From positions 1 through 7,624 of the forward strand of contig DJTQ01000086.1 of assembly GCA_002439285.1 (NCBI GenBank): a stretch of DNA of 7,624 nucleotides, in the 5' to 3' direction. Positions 1 through 4,799 of this stretch are shown one piece after another. Every line of letters begins with the position of its first letter. Position 1 is the first letter of the stretch. This DNA is from Paenibacillaceae bacterium UBA6304 (GTDB lineage: Bacteria; Bacillota; Bacilli; Paenibacillales; Paenibacillaceae). A model generated the notes under the pieces. That model was not told the origin of the DNA. It worked only from the letters and a program-made list of their open reading frames with translations, and made no database searches. The translations under genes were made by a program, and so were the position numbers.

Positions 1-458
1 ATGGCCACGCGCTGCTGCTGTCCCCGGGACAGTTGAGCCGGCTTATGTTCCCTCCGCTCCAGCATACCGACCCTTTCAAACCAGTGGTTGACCATGTCGC
101 GGCGTTCGCTCCGGCCGATAATCCGGGATCGGGATAAAGCGATCTCCACGTTCTCTCTGGCTGTCAGGGAGGGGATCAGGTGGAAATCCTGCAGAACATA
201 GCCGATATGATCTCTCCGGAAGCGATCTCGCAGTGATTCGTTCATACCGGAGAGCCTGTTCTCTCCGAAATAGATGTCCCCCTCATCCGGCCGCATAATG
301 CCGCTAATCAAGTGAAGCAGCGTGCTTTTGCCGGACCCGCTCGGCCCGGTAATCGCAATTTTCTCGCCTTGTCCTATGCTCCACTCAGGTATGTTCAGAA
401 TCGGTATCTCTTTTCCCGCCACATGAAACTGTTTCTTCAATCCACGGATTTGAAGCAT
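1..458 (-). CDS. ABC transporter ATP-binding protein, LolD/MacB-like (3' end outside window)
   Basis: This is the ATPase subunit of an ABC transporter that would couple ATP hydrolysis to a membrane permease lying beyond the left edge. The ATG at 458 is preceded by a GGGGGA ribosome binding site 7-8 bases upstream, and 152 codons are visible before the window ends. The Walker A motif GPSGSGKST is at residues 38-46, the Q-loop glutamine at about residue 90 (YVLQDFHLIPSLTARENV), and the signature LSRGQQQRVA at 143-152. Walker B and the H-loop are cut off. The short N-terminus and the 'LTARENV' segment fit the LolD/MacB/FtsE-type family, whose members serve lipoprotein export, peptide efflux or antimicrobial-peptide resistance. 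The substrate cannot be told from this fragment. The third signature position is Arg rather than Gly, a common variant. The gene lies downstream of the alkaline phosphatase on the same strand but behind its terminator. Confidence 0.9.
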   Translation of the reverse strand, partial: MLQIRGLKKQFHVAGKEIPILNIPEWSIGQGEKIAITGPSGSGKSTLLHLISGIMRPDEGDIYFGENRLSGMNESLRDRFRRDHIGYVLQDFHLIPSLTARENVEIALSRSRIIGRSERRDMVNHWFERVGMLERREHKPAQLSRGQQQRVA

Positions 459-481
459 TATTCTTCCCCCTAACCATCGGG

Positions 482-513
482 AAAAAGAAAACAGGAGAAG
501 CGGATTCCCCTGT
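482..513 (-). terminator. Intrinsic terminator of the alkaline phosphatase gene
   Basis: Read on the minus strand, a 9-bp stem (arms 505-513 and 491-499) with a 5-base loop is followed by TTTTCTTTTTC. One position pairs as G-U only in the minus-strand RNA and is an A-C mismatch on the plus strand, so the minus strand is the functional direction. It starts about 20 bp after the phosphatase stop codon and lies before the ABC ATPase gene. Confidence 0.8.
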
Positions 514-532
514 TCCCCCTTATCCAGTTTGA

Positions 533-2248
533 TTAATTCAATTGAAGTCGTTCCGACATAGCATCCCATGTCATCGTTTTGCCGGTGAGCTGGTTGAATG
601 CCGGTAACGGTAAGTATAATGTTCCGTTATCGACGTCTACGGTAAAGGAGGCCGCTTTGCCGCCGCCCGTTGTGGCCGTCCCCGCAGCAAGATCGACTGT
701 AAAGACTGTACCTTTTCCGGTTAGCGTCGCGTTACTTCCGTTTACCTGATAAGTGCCTCCAAGCGATTCAATTAAAGCCTCTGCCGGATAAAGCACTTCT
801 TTTTCCCAGTTGATTTTGAATTTCGGATATAAATGTTTGGATTGCAGTTCGGTGGTTGCTTTAGCTAAATCAACGCCCAGCACTTCCGCTCCGGCCAAAG
901 CGATTTGCGTGTTATCGACCTGTCCCTTCAGCTTATCGGCAATCGGTCCGTAAGCCCAAACCCCAACATCCACCGCCGAATGTCCGTGACCGGACCAGCC
1001 GATCAACAAACGCTTGGAAATGACGGCATTATATCCGCCTTCCCGCTTATAAGAAGAACCATCGCCCTCAAAAATAAGCTGGGCCTCTTCATCAGTCAAA
1101 TCTGTAATCCAAGTATTGTCCGACACGATTTTCTTGATATCGGCCACTGTTTTAGCCGCATCTAATGCAGAGATCAAATACTCCGAGGAATGCTTCTGTT
1201 TATCCCAGAGATCGATGTTGACCTCGTAAATATTATCCCTGGATAATGAAAGCCCGCCCGTCTCATGGTCCGCCGTCACTACGACGGATGTATTTCCGTT
1301 CTTTTTCGCAAAATCGATTGCCACTTTAAAAGCAGCATCAAAATCCAGCGCCTCCTGAACCAGGGTCGGAAGATCGTTGGCATGTCCGGCATGGTCGATT
1401 CTTCCGCCTTCAATCATGATCGCAAAGCCGTCCTGATCCGCAGATAATATTTCCAATGCTTTGGATGTCATTTCAGCAAGGCTAGGCGTTTCCGCCGTTC
1501 TGTCCGGCACATAAGCAACATGGGAACTGCCGAACAGTCCCAGCACCTTGGCGTCCTTCGCAGTCAGTGTCTTCAGGTTCTGCGCATTCTCCACAATCTT
1601 GTATCCCTTGGCTTCAAAAGCGGGCAGCAGGCTCCGATCGGTCCGCTTTCCTTTCTCTTCTTTCGTCACAAAGAAAGATTTACCCCCGCCGAATAGAACA
1701 TCCACTCCGCTGTTCAAATACTGAGAGGCAATCGCGCTTTCATTATCGCGGTTCCGGACATGAGAAGCATATACAGCCGGTGTAGCATGGGTAATTCGGG
1801 CCGTTGTAACAAGCCCCGTGGATTTCCCGCTAATCTCGGCTGCTTCAATAATGGAAGCGAACGGTTTGGATACATCTTCATTCGAAACGCTGATCCCCGC
1901 ATTATAGGTTTTATGTCCGGTAGCAAAAGCCGTTCCCGCCGAAGCCGAATCCGTAACGATCCCGGAGACGATGGTACCGCCATCTTCGCCGCGGTCGGCA
2001 TATGTAGTCGCTTGCCCGACGTAATACGGGTCGAGATTCAGTTTTTGAATTCCTTTTTCATACTGCTGATAATACCGTGCGGCCGAGATTTGTGCCGGGC
2101 CCATGCCATCCCCGATCAATACGATCAAATTTTTTGATTTGCCGTTAGCGACTTCATTCCCGTTATCTTTAGCAACAACTACCGATCCGGTTACGATGAC
2201 GGATAATGCCAACCCGGATGCTGCAAGCCCTCTCCAGAACTTATTCAT
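533..2248 (-). CDS. phoA: Secreted alkaline phosphatase with C-terminal copper-amine-oxidase-like stalk domain
   Basis: Exported phosphomonoesterase that releases phosphate from organic phosphate esters. The start at 2248 (MNKFW, 571 aa) is preferred over an ATG eight codons upstream because GGGGAGGG lies 6 bases before it. Residues 1-26 form a signal peptide (charged start, hydrophobic core, VVVA end). The family I alkaline phosphatase domain spans about 38-465: metal ligand D47 in GDGMG, nucleophile S101 in VTDSASAGTA, H154/T156 and R167 at the positions of E. coli D153/T155/R166, E280, D285 and H289 in MIEGGRIDHAGH, D327/H328 in TADHETGG, and H423 near SGHGHSAVD. All main catalytic and metal ligands appear present. 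Residues about 475-571 are extra and look like the degenerate copper-amine-oxidase N-terminal (stalk) domain common in Paenibacillus surface proteins, with two related halves (VLYPAEALIESLGG and TLYLPLPAFNQLTGKTMTWD). A PhoP-box-like array lies upstream and an intrinsic terminator downstream. The enzyme call is secure; the stalk domain is probable. Confidence 0.95.
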   Translation of the reverse strand: MNKFWRGLAASGLALSVIVTGSVVVAKDNGNEVANGKSKNLIVLIGDGMGPAQISAARYYQQYEKGIQKLNLDPYYVGQATTYADRGEDGGTIVSGIVTDSASAGTAFATGHKTYNAGISVSNEDVSKPFASIIEAAEISGKSTGLVTTARITHATPAVYASHVRNRDNESAIASQYLNSGVDVLFGGGKSFFVTKEEKGKRTDRSLLPAFEAKGYKIVENAQNLKTLTAKDAKVLGLFGSSHVAYVPDRTAETPSLAEMTSKALEILSADQDGFAIMIEGGRIDHAGHANDLPTLVQEALDFDAAFKVAIDFAKKNGNTSVVVTADHETGGLSLSRDNIYEVNIDLWDKQKHSSEYLISALDAAKTVADIKKIVSDNTWITDLTDEEAQLIFEGDGSSYKREGGYNAVISKRLLIGWSGHGHSAVDVGVWAYGPIADKLKGQVDNTQIALAGAEVLGVDLAKATTELQSKHLYPKFKINWEKEVLYPAEALIESLGGTYQVNGSNATLTGKGTVFTVDLAAGTATTGGGKAASFTVDVDNGTLYLPLPAFNQLTGKTMTWDAMSERLQLN

Positions 2249-2296
2249 TTTGTTCCCTCCCCATAATTTCAAACTAAGTAGAGTTTAAAGGTCCAC

Positions 2297-2335
2297 TATT
2301 AGGGGAGTGTTAGAGAATTGTTCCGTAAAAGTAAA
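2297..2335 (-). promoter_or_regulatory. PhoP-box-like tandem hexamers upstream of the alkaline phosphatase
   Basis: On the minus strand four hexamers repeat at exact 11-bp intervals: TTTACT (2335-2330), GGAACA (2324-2319), CTAACA (2313-2308) and CTAATA (2302-2297). They match the Bacillus PhoP consensus TT[ACT]A[CT]A at 5, 4, 5 and 5 of 6 positions. The array ends 48 bp before the phosphatase ATG, leaving room for a -10 element and leader. No convincing -10 was found between them, as expected of an activator-dependent promoter. This supports control by phosphate starvation. Confidence 0.55.
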
Positions 2336-2357
2336 AATCAGAATGAAAAAATCAAAT

Positions 2358-2393
2358 ACAAAAAAAAGTCCCCAGACCATGTCTAGGGACTTT
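2358..2393 (-). terminator. Intrinsic terminator of the tRNA-Leu transcript
   Basis: A 13-bp stem (2381-2393 with 2365-2377) and 3-base loop are followed on the minus strand by an uninterrupted T run (complement of the A run ending at 2367). The central pair is G-U on the minus strand but a C-A mismatch on the plus strand, so it acts on minus-strand transcripts. It lies 15 bp beyond the tRNA 3' end and insulates the phosphatase promoter from tRNA transcription. Confidence 0.88.
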
Positions 2394-2407
2394 CTTCTGT
2401 TCTTGTA

Positions 2408-2490
2408 TGCGGTCGAGAGGACTCGAACCTCCACGGGCGTACGCCCACTACCCCCTCAAGATAGCGTGTCTGCCATTCCACCACGACCGC
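2408..2490 (-). tRNA. tRNA-Leu (anticodon GAG)
   Basis: Read on the minus strand this folds as a class II tRNA. The 7-bp acceptor stem GCGGTCG/CGACCGC has A as discriminator (2408). The anticodon stem CTATC/GGTAG closes a 7-base loop TTGAGGG with anticodon GAG at 2457-2455. A long variable arm contains the self-complementary GGGCGTACGCCC, and the T arm is GGAGG-TTCGAGT-CCTCT. The long variable arm and anticodon identify leucine, reading CUC and CUU. The 3' CCA is not encoded (the genome continues TA after the discriminator), so it must be added by the CCA-adding enzyme. The gene has its own promoter and terminator and looks monocistronic. Confidence 0.96.
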
Positions 2491-2518
2491 TTGGCAGTAT
2501 CAGAAACGAACATTTTTT

Positions 2519-2547
2519 ATTATATAGCTGTGTTTACAAAATGTAAA
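2519..2547 (-). promoter_or_regulatory. Sigma-A promoter of tRNA-Leu
   Basis: On the minus strand TTTACA (2547-2542) and TATAAT (2524-2519) are separated by 17 bp, matching the vegetative consensus at 5/6 and 6/6. Transcription would begin near 2512, about 22 bases before the mature tRNA 5' end. The -35 box is half of a perfect 6-3-6 inverted repeat, TTTACATTTTGTAAA (2547-2533). Confidence 0.7.
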
Positions 2548-2553
2548 GAAGAA

Positions 2554-2919
2554 TTAATTTCCACCCTTCTTCTCCTTTTCCTTTCGATATTTTACGAATT
2601 CCAGATACTCTTGAATAAAGAACGCCTCACCCGGCGTTAATTGGTTGATCAGTTTATCCCAATTCATCGTTAGGCTTGTTGTATATAAACCGGCACTTTC
2701 GTTGATCTGCATAGCGGTTCTTTCCCGTCCGATCAGCAGCCAGTCCAGACTGACCTCAAAATAGGCTGAAATCTCGATCAGCTTATTCGTGCTAGGCGTT
2801 GATTTCCCCCGCTTCCAATCCCCCAGATTTCCCGTACTAATGCCAAGTTCAAGACAAAACTCCTTTTTCGTGAGATTTTTTGCCTTTATCAAAAGTTCAA
2901 TCCTGTCATAGATCGTCAA
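2554..2919 (-). CDS. XRE-family helix-turn-helix transcriptional regulator
   Basis: Small cytoplasmic DNA-binding regulator of 121 aa with a TTG start at 2919, chosen because AAGGAAGG lies 10 bases upstream and the protein then opens as (M)TIYDRIELLIKAKNLTKKEFC, the usual beginning of this family. A longer in-frame reading from a TTG at 2970 has no ribosome binding site. The Cro/C1-type HTH occupies about residues 4-64: LTKKEFCLELGIS (helix 2), STGNLGDWKRGKSTPS (recognition helix and turn), then KLIEISAYFEVSLDWLLIG. The C-terminal part (about 90-121) includes a short predicted helix, TPGEAFFIQEYLEFVKYRK, and a Lys/Glu-rich tail; it has no peptidase or sensor domain I recognise, and may mediate dimerisation. 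It is divergent from the PAS gene, and repeats in the shared region could be its operator. The target genes are unknown. Confidence 0.85.
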   Translation of the reverse strand: MTIYDRIELLIKAKNLTKKEFCLELGISTGNLGDWKRGKSTPSTNKLIEISAYFEVSLDWLLIGRERTAMQINESAGLYTTSLTMNWDKLINQLTPGEAFFIQEYLEFVKYRKEKEKKGGN

Positions 2920-2948
2920 TCTACTTCTACCTTCCTTCAAAATACGCC

Positions 2949-2991
2949 AAATTACGCATTTAAGTATCAATCATTGTTAAATTACGTTTTT
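2949..2991. repeat. Direct repeat AAATTACG, 30 bp apart, in the divergent promoter region
   Basis: AAATTACGCATTT (2949-2961) and AAATTACGTTTTT (2979-2991) match at 11 of 13 positions and start exactly 30 bp apart, close to three helical turns. They overlap the predicted -10 and -35 of the XRE promoter and the spacer of the opposing one. An operator for the neighbouring XRE protein is plausible but unproven. Confidence 0.4.
2951..2980 (-). promoter_or_regulatory. Candidate promoter of the XRE regulator
   Basis: On the minus strand TTAACA (2980-2975) and CGTAAT (2956-2951) are 18 bp apart and match the sigma-A consensus at 5/6 and 4/6. The predicted start near 2944 would give a leader of about 25 bases, which fits the TTG start at 2919 and rules against the longer reading from 2970. 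Confidence 0.4.
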
Positions 2992-3002
2992 GCGATTATA
3001 AT
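2974..3002 (+). promoter_or_regulatory. Candidate distal promoter of the PAS protein gene
   Basis: TTGTTA (2974-2979) and TATAAT (2997-3002) are separated by 17 bp, matching sigma-A at 4/6 and 6/6. The -35 lies on top of the -35 of the opposing XRE promoter, so the two would compete for polymerase. The leader to the GTG at 3127 would be about 118 bases. Confidence 0.45.
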
Positions 3003-3016
3003 GTACTGGGTATCTT

Positions 3017-3046
3017 TTTACATTTCTGTTATCGGCCCATTATAAC
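3017..3046 (+). promoter_or_regulatory. Candidate proximal promoter of the PAS protein gene
   Basis: TTTACA (3017-3022) and TATAAC (3041-3046) are separated by 18 bp, each matching sigma-A at 5/6. It lies downstream of the repeats near 2949-2991, so it could drive the PAS gene independently of them. Sequence alone does not decide between this and the distal promoter. Confidence 0.4.
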
Positions 3047-3126
3047 ACATAATTTTCAACAAATAATAGAAGAGCAACCTAGGAATGTTTCTATTTATCA
3101 AATTTTGGACTATAGGAGCGTAAACC

Positions 3127-3753
3127 GTGACAGAACCCCTTTCCCTACTGCAGGAAGCCGCACAATGTCTTCCTAAAGGCATGGCCTTCGTCGATCCTGA
3201 AGGAACGATTGTATTCGTTAACCGGACCTGGGCAAAGCTTGCTTCTTTGCATGGGTTATCACCAACGTGGGACCGCCCGGGAATCAATCTGGAGCAGCAT
3301 TTTGAGGATAGAGTAAGAGACAATAAGCCTCTTGCCCGCGAAATGTGGTCCAAGCTGAAAAGTATTCTGGAAGGTAACAGCCTCTATTACTCCGCCGAGG
3401 TTTCATATCCCTCTCAAGATGCAAGATGGTATCTTATGGAAGCGGTTCCTTTGGATCTGGAGGGAATGTTACAGCTTCGCGGTATGCTGCTCTTATATTC
3501 CGACATAACAAGCTATAAGGAAATGGAAGCCCAATTGAAAGAAGCTGTATTTCAAGTCCGTACCTTGTACGGTCTGCTGCCCATCTGTGCGGTATGCAAG
3601 AAGATCAAGGACGAGCAAGAGAAGTGGAACTCCATTGAAGAATATTTAATGAAGCACACCCATGCCGAATTTACCCATGACATCTGTCCCGAATGCATTC
3701 GGTTGCTGTATCCGCAGTATTCCTCGTTTTTAGACTCATCCGAAAATGCCTGA
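3127..3753 (+). CDS. PAS domain protein with C-terminal four-cysteine (CxxC...CxxC) module
   Basis: Predicted cytoplasmic sensor of 208 aa. The GTG start at 3127 follows AGGAG by 8 bases. A PAS fold covers about residues 8-130: GMAFVDPEGTIVFVNRTWAKLASLHG at the start, RWYLMEAVPLD and a closing GMLLLYSDITSYKEMEAQLKE. A short helical linker (about 130-148) leads to LLPICAVCKKIKDEQEKWNSIEEYL...EFTHDICPECIRLLYP, with C154, C157, C187 and C190 and a nearby H184. I recognise this C-terminal pattern as one that follows PAS domains or receiver domains in environmental bacteria, where proteins are often labelled as sensor kinases; here no kinase, GGDEF, EAL or HTH follows. The paired cysteines suggest zinc or another metal, or redox sensing, but this is inference. 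The gene is divergent from the XRE regulator. Nothing in the sequence identifies ligand or output. Confidence 0.8.
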   Translation: MTEPLSLLQEAAQCLPKGMAFVDPEGTIVFVNRTWAKLASLHGLSPTWDRPGINLEQHFEDRVRDNKPLAREMWSKLKSILEGNSLYYSAEVSYPSQDARWYLMEAVPLDLEGMLQLRGMLLLYSDITSYKEMEAQLKEAVFQVRTLYGLLPICAVCKKIKDEQEKWNSIEEYLMKHTHAEFTHDICPECIRLLYPQYSSFLDSSENA

Positions 3754-3801
3754 TTTCTTTACCCGGCTGCATACCGTTCAATGGTTCACATACAATAGAG
3801 G

Positions 3802-3832
3802 TTGACCTGAAATGCATTTCATGTTTTATACT
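3802..3832 (+). promoter_or_regulatory. Promoter of the HAD gene with 19-bp spacer holding a 14-bp perfect palindrome
   Basis: TTGACC (3802-3807) and TATACT (3827-3832) each match sigma-A at 5/6 but are 19 bp apart. Immediately after the -35 lies TGAAATGCATTTCA (3808-3821), a perfect palindrome. An over-long spacer with a dyad between the two boxes is the hallmark of promoters activated by MerR-family regulators through DNA distortion. The -10 ends 46 bp before the HAD start codon. The promoter call is moderate; the MerR interpretation is inference. Confidence 0.55.
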
Positions 3833-3878
3833 CGTTCCAGTGTAACCAGACAACATGAGACAGGGAGGAATCAACAAC

Positions 3879-4730
3879 ATGAAATTAATCGCCATTGATT
3901 TGGACGGGACACTGCTGACCGCGGAAAGCAAACCAAGCGAAGAAGGATTAACTGCGATTCATAACATACTGGAACAACAGCAACACCATATTGCAATTTG
4001 TACCGGAAGAGCTGAATATGACGTGCGGCATTTGATCGGAGATCATCTTAAGCTGCCGATCATTTCATTTAACGGGGCAGCTGTTCATGATGAGAATGGA
4101 CAACTATTAAAGGAAACACCGATTCAGGCTCAACCGGCCAGCGAGGCTATCGCCTTTTTGGAAGAGCAGGACGTTTATTTTGAAATTTTTTGCCCGGATG
4201 CGATTTACTCTCCTTCCAGGGGTGAAGACAAACTGCGGGCGGAAATGGATGTGTTGAAGAGCGCCAATCCCGACATGGACTACGATCAGTTATGGAAAAG
4301 CGCGCTTGTCCAGTTTGTTCAATTCGGCATTAAACCGACCGAACATCCCCGCGAAATAATAAACTCCGGGAATTCCGCGTACAAGCTCCTGATCTTCACT
4401 TACAATGAAACGAAGCTGAATCTGATCCGCCGGCATTTTGACAGCCAACCTTCCGTCCATACCACTTCCTCAGCCGACCATACGCTGGAAGTCATTTCGA
4501 CGGAAACGGATAAAGGACGGGCTCTGCAATTTCTTGCGGAACACTTGGGCGTATCCATGGAAGATACCGTCGTAATCGGAGACAGCCATAACGATATATC
4601 GATGTTCCGCATCGCTGGCACGCGTATCGCTATGGGTAACGCCGTGGAAGAGATCAAGAATCTCAGCACGGCCGTTACCCGCGACAACAACCACCATGGG
4701 GTTGCCTACGCGCTGAATCATTTGGTCTAA
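3879..4730 (+). CDS. Cof-type HAD family hydrolase (sugar-phosphate or similar phosphatase)
   Basis: Cytoplasmic haloacid-dehalogenase-superfamily phosphatase of 283 aa. The ATG at 3879 is chosen over one at 3855 because GGGAGGA lies 9 bases before it and the protein then opens directly with motif I. All four HAD motifs are present: motif I DLDGTLL with nucleophile D7 and acid/base D9, motif II ICTGR with T42, motif III lysine K212 in TDKGRALQFL, and motif IV VVIGDSHNDISMF with D235, N238 and D239. The C2B-type cap between about residues 85 and 200, the length and the ending place it in the Cof/YkrA/YwpJ-like group, which acts on small phosphate esters such as sugar phosphates, FMN or pyridoxal phosphate. 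The substrate cannot be assigned. It is the sole gene behind the palindrome-bearing promoter and ends at a strong terminator, so it is probably monocistronic. Confidence 0.92.
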   Translation: MKLIAIDLDGTLLTAESKPSEEGLTAIHNILEQQQHHIAICTGRAEYDVRHLIGDHLKLPIISFNGAAVHDENGQLLKETPIQAQPASEAIAFLEEQDVYFEIFCPDAIYSPSRGEDKLRAEMDVLKSANPDMDYDQLWKSALVQFVQFGIKPTEHPREIINSGNSAYKLLIFTYNETKLNLIRRHFDSQPSVHTTSSADHTLEVISTETDKGRALQFLAEHLGVSMEDTVVIGDSHNDISMFRIAGTRIAMGNAVEEIKNLSTAVTRDNNHHGVAYALNHLV

Positions 4731-4743
4731 TACGTCACGGAAC

Positions 4744-4785
4744 AAAAAAACCGCCGGAAGACTTCGCAGTCTGTCGGCGGTTTTT
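4744..4785. terminator. Bidirectional intrinsic terminator between convergent genes
   Basis: Arms CCGCCGGAAGACT (4751-4763) and AGTCTGTCGGCGG (4768-4780) form a stem with a single A-G mismatch and one G-U, and loop TCGC. It is flanked by seven A residues on the left (4744-4750) and five T residues on the right (4781-4785), so it gives a U tail in either direction. It lies 13 bp after the HAD stop and 14 bp after the stop of the convergent esterase gene. Confidence 0.9.
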
Positions 4786-4799
4786 ATTGTTTGCTACTC

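Noticed and set aside
1760..2137. 125-codon open frame on the plus strand inside the alkaline phosphatase gene
   Set aside because: It is antisense to a well-conserved enzyme, has no ribosome binding site and its product is Arg/Ser/Pro-rich without a recognisable fold. It and similar frames at 905-1165 and 1567-1785 are shadows.
2249..2296. Sigma-A -10 element for the alkaline phosphatase
   Set aside because: Candidates such as TACTTA between the hexamer array and the ATG match TATAAT too poorly to annotate.
2307..2640. Plus-strand open frames crossing the tRNA-Leu gene
   Set aside because: They run through the tRNA, its terminator and its promoter on the opposite strand, and their products contain translated tRNA sequence. 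They are not credible genes.
2408..2919. tRNA-Leu next to an XRE regulator as a prophage or island attachment site
   Set aside because: No integrase, no duplicated tRNA 3' end and no other phage-type genes are visible. The XRE protein is flanked by ordinary genes.
3754..3801. Terminator after the PAS gene
   Set aside because: Only three-base complementarities such as CGG/CCG were found and there is no T run, so no terminator is called.
3808..3821. TGAAATGCATTTCA as a Fur or PerR box
   Set aside because: It has 7-0-7 symmetry and lacks the ATAAT core of the 7-1-7 Fur-family consensus, and the gene behind it has no evident iron or peroxide role.
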